Shown here in pieces: positions 7,496-14,411 of a stretch of DNA of 64,000 nt. The DNA lies in assembly GCA_030603495.1 (NCBI GenBank), contig JAUVXR010000012.1, forward strand, positions 8,501-72,500, read 5' to 3'. The translations under genes were made by a program, and so were the position numbers. Source of the stretch: a bacterium (GTDB lineage Bacteria; Armatimonadota; Zipacnadia; Zipacnadales; Zipacnadaceae). Position 1 is the stretch's first letter. Each line of letters begins with the position of its first letter. The notes beneath the pieces were generated by a model. It saw only the letters and a program-made list of their open reading frames with translations. It searched no databases and was not told where the DNA came from.

Positions 7496-9475
7496 TCAAG
7501 TTTCAAACAGTTGGTATTCGACCCAGCAGCGCAGCAACTCCCCCACACTCCAGGCCTGGGCGATGCAGCCGCGCGGATAGTGGGGCGGGTCGCCGTCGAA
7601 TATTTCAGATATTGAGCCCAGTCCCGCCTGGTTGAGGTGTTCGCGCAGCGGCTGGAGCAACTGGCGCAGGTGGTGCTTGGTCTTATCGCCGAGGCCGTGT
7701 ACCTTGACGTAGGCACTGATATATGGGCCCAACAGCCACGGCCAGACCGTCCCCTGGTGGTATGCGCTGTCGCGGGCGTGCTGGTCGCCGAAGTAGCGCC
7801 CTTGGTAGCCGGGATTGTCCAGGGCCAGGGTGCGCAAGCCATAGGGTGTGAGCAGCCTGTCGGCTACGTGCCGCAGAATCCGGGCTGCCTGGTCTCGCGA
7901 GACGAGATCATATGGCAAGGCCAGGGCAATTAGCTGGTTGGGCCGCAGGGAGGCATCCGACTGGCCATCGGTGACGCAATCGTAGAGATAGCCAAGCTCT
8001 GGACTCCAGAACAAACGGTTGAAGCTCTCGTGGGCTTGCTCGGCACGGGCAGTGAACTCCGCCGCGGCTTCGGGCTGGCCCAGTTTCGCACCAAAGTCAG
8101 CGGCAATGCGCAGAGCGTTGTACCACAGGCCGTTAATCTCAACTGCCTGGCCATGCCGAGGCGTGACTGGCCCGGAGCCCGGGTCGGCATCCATCCAGGT
8201 GAGCTGGGTCTGTTCGTTCCCTGCCACCAGCAGGCCGTCGTCGTCAACGTGAATGCCAAACCAGGTGCCCCGGCAGTACCAATCAATTATACCCGTAAGC
8301 GCCGGATAGAGGACCCCCGCCAGGAAGTCGGTATCCCCGGTCGCTGCAGTGTATCGGTGAGCCGCTATGGACATCCACAATGCGGCGTCCACGGTGTTGT
8401 AGCCAGCGCCGTTGCCGTTATCGTCGAAGCTATTGGGCAGCAGGCCATGCTCGGTAGTCTCGGCGAAGCTATGCAGTACCGATTTAGCTTCGGCGAAGCG
8501 CCCAGTGGCAAGCAGAATACCGGGTAGAGCGATCATCGCATCGCGCCCCCAGTCGGTGAACCAGGGGTAGCCGGCGATTATGCTGTGCCGCTGGCTGGTG
8601 CTGATTTTTCGACGAACCAGGAACTGATCCGCCGCCCGGGCAAGCGTGCGACCGAATTCGTCCCGCTCGGGCAGGGCGGCAACCAGCGCGGCTCGCCGCT
8701 GCCGCTCGGCTTCAATCCAAGTTTCGGGGTCGAAGGAGTCCAACGGCTGGGTGGAGGCGCACAGGTAGACTGTCTCGCCGGGAGTGATGGTCCACCTGAT
8801 TACGCCGGGACTGTAGAGGTCCTCGGTGCAGTCCAGGCCACGGTCGCGCTCCCGATAGTAAAGATAGTCGTAGTACCACAGTCCGTCCGGCCACAGTTGT
8901 CCGCTGGGATATGTGACGAACAGCTTTGAAGACTCCTCATACGGCTGGATGACGAAGCTGGCGCTGTTGCTCTGCAACTCGGTATTGAGGTTACCCCGCG
9001 CCCGCTGCAGATGGTGATAATCGCGTCCGGCGATCAGCGGCCTAACCGATAAGTGGCAAGGGGCAGTGGCCGCAGCAAGACGGTAGGCAATTATTGTCTG
9101 ATTATAGCCGTGGCGCATCGTTACGGCTTTCTCGAGGGTTACCTCGTCCAACTCGTAAGTCATTACCGGCCAGGGATCGAGGCGAAACTCGACCAGATTC
9201 AGGTAGCCCTGGGGATGAACGATGTCGCCGGCATACACACTCGTGGCCAGATCAACGGTCTGCGCATCGCTCTCAAGCTGCTCCTCGACCTTGCTCAGCA
9301 GCACGCACCGCCCCACCGGCGGGCGCGCTGCCCCCACCAGCAACCCGTGATAGCGGCGGGTGTTAGCGCCAACTATTGTCGAGCAGGCAAATCCGCCCAG
9401 ACCATTGGTCTCCAGCCATTCAAGCTGGAGGGACTGGTCGAGGTCACGGATGGTGTCGGTTCCGAACCGGATCAT
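7496..9475 (-). CDS. Glycogen debranching enzyme (amylo-alpha-1,6-glucosidase type, GH133)
   Basis: A cytosolic glycogen debranching enzyme of the bacterial amylo-alpha-1,6-glucosidase type, removing alpha-1,6 branch glucose. The N-terminal domain has the hallmark EWLETNGLGGFACSTIVGAN and TRRYHGLLV. The C-terminal (alpha/alpha)6 barrel shows AGYPWFTDWGRDAMIALPG, GYNTVDAALW and the late DQHARDSAYHQGTVWPWLLG. ATG 9475 fits the family N-terminus (MIRFGxDxxRDLDQ); GTG 9496 would add seven residues. It starts 7-28 bases after the Nudix gene and is followed at once by comF. A GH57 branching enzyme at 31462 could supply the opposite activity, so the strain probably stores glycogen or an alpha-glucan. 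Confidence 0.9.
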   Translation of the reverse strand: MIRFGTDTIRDLDQSLQLEWLETNGLGGFACSTIVGANTRRYHGLLVGAARPPVGRCVLLSKVEEQLESDAQTVDLATSVYAGDIVHPQGYLNLVEFRLDPWPVMTYELDEVTLEKAVTMRHGYNQTIIAYRLAAATAPCHLSVRPLIAGRDYHHLQRARGNLNTELQSNSASFVIQPYEESSKLFVTYPSGQLWPDGLWYYDYLYYRERDRGLDCTEDLYSPGVIRWTITPGETVYLCASTQPLDSFDPETWIEAERQRRAALVAALPERDEFGRTLARAADQFLVRRKISTSQRHSIIAGYPWFTDWGRDAMIALPGILLATGRFAEAKSVLHSFAETTEHGLLPNSFDDNGNGAGYNTVDAALWMSIAAHRYTAATGDTDFLAGVLYPALTGIIDWYCRGTWFGIHVDDDGLLVAGNEQTQLTWMDADPGSGPVTPRHGQAVEINGLWYNALRIAADFGAKLGQPEAAAEFTARAEQAHESFNRLFWSPELGYLYDCVTDGQSDASLRPNQLIALALPYDLVSRDQAARILRHVADRLLTPYGLRTLALDNPGYQGRYFGDQHARDSAYHQGTVWPWLLGPYISAYVKVHGLGDKTKHHLRQLLQPLREHLNQAGLGSISEIFDGDPPHYPRGCIAQAWSVGELLRCWVEYQLFET

Positions 9476-9502
9476 CTCGCCCACTATTTCTTTCACCAGC
9501 AG

Positions 9503-10084
9503 CTAATCCAGCTCGCGCAGAGCTGCCACTGCCAGAAGCCCGGCGACCGTCTTAGCATCGCTGATCTCGCCATGCAGACAGGCGGCGACGGCTTCGGCCA
9601 GCGGCACGGCCCGGACGCGCAGGATTTCGTCTTCGTCAGGAGCGGCCTGCCCAGGCTCAAGATTCTCGGCCAGAAAGATGTGAATCAGCTCCTGTGAGTA
9701 GCCGGGTGCCAGGTAGAGCGAAAAGAGCAGAACCAGGTGGCCCGCAGCATAGCCGGTCTCCTCAATCAGCTCGCGATGCATGGCGGCCGCGGGCTGCTCC
9801 CCGTCTTCGACGAGGCCGGCGGGGATCTCCAGAAGTGCGTGCCCCACAGCATGTCGCCACTGCTCCACCAGAAGGACTCGGCCATCGGGCAGCAGGGGCA
9901 CAGCGGCGGCAGCAGCTACGTGCTCGACTACCTCACGGGTCGCCTCACAGCCGTTAGCCAGGCGCACGGTATCGAAGCGCAGGTTCACAATGCGCCCTCG
10001 ATACAGATGCTGGGACTCGATGCTCTCCTCAGCAAGGCCTGTACCATCAACGCCAAATGAGTTTGTCTGGTCCGAGTCAGTCAT
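9503..10084 (-). CDS. Nudix hydrolase, ADP-ribose pyrophosphatase type
   Basis: A 193-residue Nudix hydrolase resembling ADP-ribose pyrophosphatases (NudF type), which would split ADP-ribose or ADP-glucose into AMP and a sugar phosphate. The Nudix box is complete: G-x5-E-x7-RE-x2-EE-x-G, read as GLVEDGEQ, then RELIEETGY. An upstream VEQWRHAVGHALLEIPAG segment is the usual substrate-binding strand. It leads the minus-strand run with the glycogen debranching enzyme, so hydrolysis of ADP-sugar to limit glycogen synthesis is a reasonable inference. The start at ATG 10084 leaves about 56 bases before the remnant on the other strand. Confidence 0.88.
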   Translation of the reverse strand: MTDSDQTNSFGVDGTGLAEESIESQHLYRGRIVNLRFDTVRLANGCEATREVVEHVAAAAAVPLLPDGRVLLVEQWRHAVGHALLEIPAGLVEDGEQPAAAMHRELIEETGYAAGHLVLLFSLYLAPGYSQELIHIFLAENLEPGQAAPDEDEILRVRAVPLAEAVAACLHGEISDAKTVAGLLAVAALRELD

Positions 10085-10139
10085 CCTGTTTTTATATTCC
10101 TGTGGCCACCGAGAAAGTCCTCCCCCGACCGCTGCTCAG

Positions 10140-10331
10140 GGCAACGGGAAGCTGCTGGAAGAGATGGTCAGCCGAGTTGGTGCGCAGCACATTCTATTTG
10201 GGACTGACATGCCCTTCTTGGACAGTCGGGCGCAGGTCGGGCGCATATTGACTGCCCGGTTGACCGACGACGAAAAGCGGCTCATCCTGGGCCTGAATGC
10301 CGTCAGGCTCTTTGATCTACCCGTCCGCTAA
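10140..10331 (+). pseudogene. Remnant of an amidohydrolase, C-terminal end only
   Basis: The last 62 codons before the TAA at 10329-10331 read like the end of an amidohydrolase family 2 (TIM-barrel) protein: HILFGTDMPFLD carries the conserved late Asp, and DEKRLILGLNAVRLFDL is the typical closing helix. Nothing upstream in this frame belongs to the family, because the preceding DNA is the start of the antisense Nudix gene. About 200 or more N-terminal residues are missing, so it cannot be a working enzyme. Confidence 0.7.
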
Positions 10332-10431
10332 ACGGCGACTCAAGGCACCTGTGCAGCCGTTTGTGGCACAATACCTGCTGCAACGGGGTTGGACGGTGGC
10401 GCCCGGCGAGGCGATCTGATGTGCATAATAC

Positions 10432-10460
10432 TTGACCTAGTTGGGTATATGACCTATAAT
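10432..10460 (+). promoter_or_regulatory. Strong promoter and 175-base leader of the porin gene
   Basis: TTGACC at 10432-10437 and TATAAT at 10455-10460 are 17 bases apart. Transcription would start near 10467, giving a leader of about 175 bases before ATG 10642. GGGAGG at 10628-10633 lies 8 bases before that ATG. No known riboswitch motif was recognised in the leader. The rest of the 310-base gap (10332-10641) shows nothing else I can name. Confidence 0.75.
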
Positions 10461-10641
10461 GGGATGGTAGAAGAGACTAACCAGAAGCCCTGTTGACCCT
10501 AGGTAGCGTCACTCAGCAACCTCTCGCAGTGCAAAGAACAGGATTCGAAAAAGGTACAGCGCGCGCAGTAGATTCGCAGCAACAGGTGGCAGAATAATGC
10601 GCGGCGACGGTTGTGCTATGACTGTCAGGGAGGATGCTTAG

Positions 10642-12429
10642 ATGTTCAGATCACGATTGCTAATAGCGGCAGCATGCCTTTTAGTGGCGTTGCCGGCTCT
10701 GGCGGGCGGGCCATTCGTAATTCCTACCCCACCTAAAGGGGAACTCAAACCTCCGCCTGCACCATCACCACCCAAGGAATGTCACGTCCCCTTCGACCAC
10801 TGGGCCTATGATGCTGTCCAGCAGCTCATGGACATGGGTATCATCATCGGCTACCCTGACGGCTGCTTCCGGGGAGACCGGGCGCTGACGCGCTACGAAT
10901 TCGCTATGGCCCTGACCCGACTGCTGGACGCTGCTGACCAATTTCAGGGTCCTCCGGGACCGCGAGGGGAAAAGGGGCTAGTTGGCGCTGAGGGGCCGCG
11001 TGGCCCTCAGGGAGACCAGGGGCGAGCCGGACCGCAGGGGCCACCTGGTCCTCAGGGCAATGCTGCGGACCTGACTGAGGCCGCGGACCTGGTCGAACGG
11101 CTGCTGGACGAGTTCGCCCAGGAGATCACCGAGATTCGGGGTGACTTGGCGGATATCGTCGGCGAAGTAACCGACCTGAGTGAACGCGTCGGAGCGCTAG
11201 AGAATCTACGGCGCCCGCTTATCGAGGCGCTGATCGAGTACCGTATTGGGTTGATCGGCCGGTCGCTGGACCACGATACCGAGGCTGATGACCTGACCGT
11301 GATATTGTCAGCCACCTATGACATTGACCCTGACACGGCGGTAAAGGTTGCCCTGAAATTCGCGGACGGAGTGCTGCCCCTGACCATTCTAGGTGCAGAG
11401 GTGCTTGAGCCGCCGCTGTTCCAGAACCCGCCCCTGCCCTTTGAAATGGATCTGTACGGGCGCGGCTACGGCGAGGATAGCTGGTGGCTCGACGAAGCGT
11501 GGGTAAGCCATAGTTATGGGGAGGACGACTTCTGGCGCTTCGGCCGCCAGTTCCAGCAGTATGCGATGGGACTGGTGGTCAATAATGAGCGCCGCGCTCA
11601 GAATGGCTTGCGCCGACGCTTCGATGGTGTCTTCGACAGTAGCTTCGACATTGATCTGTTCTACGGCGGGAGCTCATACGATTGGATGCCCATACCGCCC
11701 AACAACCCGGGAAGCGATGGCTACTTCTCGAGCCGCGTGCAGTACGATGGCGATCGCCTTGACCTGGGGTTTAGCTGGCTACCCGACGGTGTGGGCAAAG
11801 AGGACGCACGCGGTGTAGACTTCTCCTACCGGTATAGCGGTGACAAGTATCTGGCGGGTGAGTATGGCTGGCTATATCACCACTGCAATCGCTACGTGTA
11901 CGCGGAGAAGCACAAGCCTGATGCCTTGGCTCTCCTGGCCGATCTGTACAAGACCGATAACCTGTGGCTGCAGGCTTGGTATTCGATCGTGGATGCGGAG
12001 TATGATATCCAGTACTCGTCACTGCATCCGTATCTGAAGATAGAACAGCGCGACCGCCCCCACAACCTGATCTACTGGGATCGCTGGCTCAAGCGGCGAC
12101 CGACTATGACCAACATCGAGTTCATTGGCGGCAATGCGTGGACGCACCTGGGTGAGTTCCCCTTGCACCTCACTTACTATCAGTTGGACGAGGAAGCCTA
12201 CGAGTGGTGGCCGAGTTCCCAGGTGTCGTCGCTGGTATTCGACAAGCTGTGGGCGATCCGCACTTACCGTTCGCTTGGCGAGAATGCCAGCGTCCAACTC
12301 ACCTATGCCAAAGCGGTCCGTGGGGATCAGCCCAATTTCAAGTACCAGGGGCCTGACGAGGGTGTCATACCGCTAGGTCCAATTGATGACCAGCAGTTCT
12401 TGCAGCTCGAGTTCCTGCTGAGCTTCTGA
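10642..12429 (+). CDS. Outer-membrane porin with SLH domain, collagen-like stalk and coiled coil
   Basis: A 595-residue exported protein, probably an abundant outer-membrane porin tethered to the cell wall. Order of parts: signal peptide (1-21), a proline-rich linker (24-45), one SLH domain (about 49-95, with HWAYDAVQQL and GYPDG), twelve uninterrupted Gly-X-Y triplets (103-138), a coiled-coil stretch rich in heptad-spaced hydrophobics (142-190), then an aromatic-rich beta-barrel ending in phenylalanine, as outer-membrane proteins do. The plan matches OmpM/SlpA-type tethers in diderms, in which SLH binds peptidoglycan or its secondary polymer, but the collagen-like segment between SLH and coiled coil is unusual. 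Both collagen and coiled-coil parts favour a trimer. A strong promoter suits an abundant protein, and a terminator follows at 12512. Confidence 0.85.
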   Translation: MFRSRLLIAAACLLVALPALAGGPFVIPTPPKGELKPPPAPSPPKECHVPFDHWAYDAVQQLMDMGIIIGYPDGCFRGDRALTRYEFAMALTRLLDAADQFQGPPGPRGEKGLVGAEGPRGPQGDQGRAGPQGPPGPQGNAADLTEAADLVERLLDEFAQEITEIRGDLADIVGEVTDLSERVGALENLRRPLIEALIEYRIGLIGRSLDHDTEADDLTVILSATYDIDPDTAVKVALKFADGVLPLTILGAEVLEPPLFQNPPLPFEMDLYGRGYGEDSWWLDEAWVSHSYGEDDFWRFGRQFQQYAMGLVVNNERRAQNGLRRRFDGVFDSSFDIDLFYGGSSYDWMPIPPNNPGSDGYFSSRVQYDGDRLDLGFSWLPDGVGKEDARGVDFSYRYSGDKYLAGEYGWLYHHCNRYVYAEKHKPDALALLADLYKTDNLWLQAWYSIVDAEYDIQYSSLHPYLKIEQRDRPHNLIYWDRWLKRRPTMTNIEFIGGNAWTHLGEFPLHLTYYQLDEEAYEWWPSSQVSSLVFDKLWAIRTYRSLGENASVQLTYAKAVRGDQPNFKYQGPDEGVIPLGPIDDQQFLQLEFLLSF

Positions 12430-12511
12430 GCGCGGCTTGGGTGAGGGATGTGCAACTGGTTGTTGGATAGTGGAGTTGTGTGCGTGAGCACAGTGCTGAC
12501 CAGGTCAGATC

Positions 12512-12541
12512 AAGACCACCCCAGGAGAGGGTGGTCTTTCC
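12512..12541 (+). terminator. Rho-independent terminator after the porin gene
   Basis: AAGACCACCC (12512-12521) pairs perfectly with GGGTGGTCTT (12529-12538) around a 7-base loop, followed by a short T-rich end. It lies 82 bases after the porin stop and would separate that transcript from the export operon. The further DNA to 12701 shows no gene I can identify. Confidence 0.8.
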
Positions 12542-12701
12542 GTAATCGCCCGCGATAGGCGGCACGACCGGTCTGGGCTGCAAGGGGTCGGAACAGGTGC
12601 GGCTCAGGATCATCCGTCGGCTAAGCATGACGCACGATGATGTGGAGGCGGGCAGGAGTTCTTGCTGTCCAGGGGGAAGTGTGGAGCCGGAGATGAGTTG
12701 A

Positions 12702-13664
12702 ATGCCCTTTCTATTGAACGCTCTGCGCATGAACAGCAACGCCCGCGCTACTGCTCGCAAGTGGTGGGTTGTGGGATTCGTCGTGCTGATAGCTGTGCTG
12801 CTGACTATCTGGCACACCAGGCCCAAGCCACTGCCCGTGAATGTTGTGCCGGCCCAGAAAGGTGCTTTGATCGGACAGCTTTCGGCTACCGGCGAGGTGG
12901 ATGGGCCGGTCGCGCGGGTTGGTGCCAAGGCCGGCGGTGAGGTCGAGCAGGTATACGTCGAGGAAGGCCAGTCCGTCTCCGAAGGTGCGCCGCTAGCGCG
13001 AGTCTCGCCTCCGCCCACAGGCCTCCCGGAAACAGGGGCCAGCATGCTGGACTTGCAGGTGATAGAGAGTCCGTTTGCGGGGGTAGTGGCCCGCCGTTAC
13101 GTTGACCCCGGCGATGCTGCGGTGCCCGGCCAGCCCCTCTTCGCTGTTGTCGACCCGGATCAGCTCTGGGTCGTCGCCTACGTTGACGACGTGGACCTGC
13201 CCAAGCTTAGCGTCGGCATGGCGGTACGCGTCTCCCTGCCGGCATACCTCTCCCCCAGTTACACCGGGGAGGTAGTTGCTGTCGGCCAACTGGCCGAGCC
13301 CCGCAGCGCCCTCGAGTCGGGAGCCCGGACGGTGCGCGCCCGCATTCAGCTCAGGGAACCGATACCGGGTGCGGTCCCGGGCATGGAGGTGAATGTGGAC
13401 GCCACGGTCACGCTGCGCAACGAAGCTTTGCTCGTACCCGTTGACGCCATTTCGGAGGAGGATTCGCGACGCTACGTCTGGGTGGTCCGCAAAGGCCGTG
13501 CTGAGAAGCAGCCCGTTGAGACTGGCCAAAACAACTACCTGGCGGTGGAGGTGCTGGAGGGGTTGGCAGAAGGGGATACAGTCGTCGTCAGCGCCAAGGA
13601 TCAACTGCAATCTGGCCAAGCTGTCCGCGCCCACGAGGTCTCGGTTCCGCTGAATGTAGAGTAG
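12702..13664 (+). CDS. Membrane-fusion (HlyD/RND adaptor-type) subunit of an ABC exporter
   Basis: A 320-residue periplasmic adaptor with one N-terminal membrane anchor (about 21-41, VVGFVVLIAVLLTIW). The lipoyl-like halves are visible as GGEVEQVYVEEGQSVSEGAPL and IESPFAGVVARRYVDPGD, with a very short hairpin between them. The barrel and membrane-proximal domains follow (QLWVVAYVDDVDLPKL, GMEVNVDATV). It would link an inner-membrane ABC pump to the outer membrane. The next two genes encode an ATPase and an FtsX-type permease, the MacA-MacB arrangement with MacB split in two. ATG 12702 has a GGAG 9 bases upstream; ATG 12729 is a possible alternative. No TolC-like gene is near. Confidence 0.85.
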   Translation: MPFLLNALRMNSNARATARKWWVVGFVVLIAVLLTIWHTRPKPLPVNVVPAQKGALIGQLSATGEVDGPVARVGAKAGGEVEQVYVEEGQSVSEGAPLARVSPPPTGLPETGASMLDLQVIESPFAGVVARRYVDPGDAAVPGQPLFAVVDPDQLWVVAYVDDVDLPKLSVGMAVRVSLPAYLSPSYTGEVVAVGQLAEPRSALESGARTVRARIQLREPIPGAVPGMEVNVDATVTLRNEALLVPVDAISEEDSRRYVWVVRKGRAEKQPVETGQNNYLAVEVLEGLAEGDTVVVSAKDQLQSGQAVRAHEVSVPLNVE

Positions 13665-13703
13665 CTCAGGCAAACCGGCCGCCGCACAACCTGATGGTCA
13701 CCT

Positions 13704-14411
13704 ATGGACTCCTCTATCGCTGTGCTGGAGAACGTAACCAAGACTTACATGCTCGGAGAAGTGCCCGTGGAGGCACTGCGCGGAGTTGATCTCACGCTGA
13801 GCCGCGGCGAGATCATTGTGCTGTTGGGGCCCAGCGGCTCGGGCAAGACGACCCTCATCAACGTCATCGGCGGGCTGGATAGCCCCACCGGCGGGACGGT
13901 CACCGTGGCCGGACAGGATATTACCACCGCCGCCGAAGAGCAGCTCACCCGTTTTCGCCGCCACACTGTCAGCTTCGTCTTCCAGTTCTTCAACCTCGTC
14001 CCTACCTTGACTGCGCTGGAGAATGTCGAGCTAGTCGCGGAGCTGAGCGACAGCGACGCGCACTGCCTGGACCTGCTAGGCCGTGTCGACCTGGGCGAAC
14101 GCGCTTACCACTTCCCCCACCAGCTTTCCGGTGGCGAGCAGCAGCGGGTGGCCATCGCCCGGGCTTTGGCCAAGAGTCCCCAGTTGCTCCTGGCTGATGA
14201 GCCGACTGGCAACCTTGACTTCCGTACCGGCATTACGGTGCTGGAAGCGCTGCGGGACATCAACCGCGCGGAGGGCCTCAGCATGCTGCTGGTTACGCAT
14301 AACGAGGTGATAGCCGAGATGGCCGACACCGTCATCAAGCTGCGCAGCGGCCAGATCGTGGACATCACGCGCAACGATTCGCCGCTCTCCCCCGACCAGA
14401 TTCGCTGGTGA
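13704..14411 (+). CDS. ABC transporter ATP-binding protein (LolD/MacB type)
   Basis: A 235-residue ATPase subunit. Walker A is GPSGSGKTT near residue 43, the Q-loop is in FQFFNLVPTLTALENVEL, the ABC signature is LSGGEQQRVAIARAL, and Walker B is LLLADEPTGNLD, followed by the switch His in LLVTHN. The DEPTGNLD form is typical of the LolD/MacB/FtsE class, which works with FtsX-fold permeases to move lipoproteins, peptides or macrolides rather than small nutrients. It lies 39 bases after the adaptor gene, and its stop codon overlaps the start of the permease gene, so one operon is almost certain. Confidence 0.93.
   Translation: MDSSIAVLENVTKTYMLGEVPVEALRGVDLTLSRGEIIVLLGPSGSGKTTLINVIGGLDSPTGGTVTVAGQDITTAAEEQLTRFRRHTVSFVFQFFNLVPTLTALENVELVAELSDSDAHCLDLLGRVDLGERAYHFPHQLSGGEQQRVAIARALAKSPQLLLADEPTGNLDFRTGITVLEALRDINRAEGLSMLLVTHNEVIAEMADTVIKLRSGQIVDITRNDSPLSPDQIRW

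Noticed and set aside
12541-12701. Open frame after the porin terminator ending just before the adaptor gene
   Set aside because: It lacks a start codon and any family similarity I could name; probably the operon leader.
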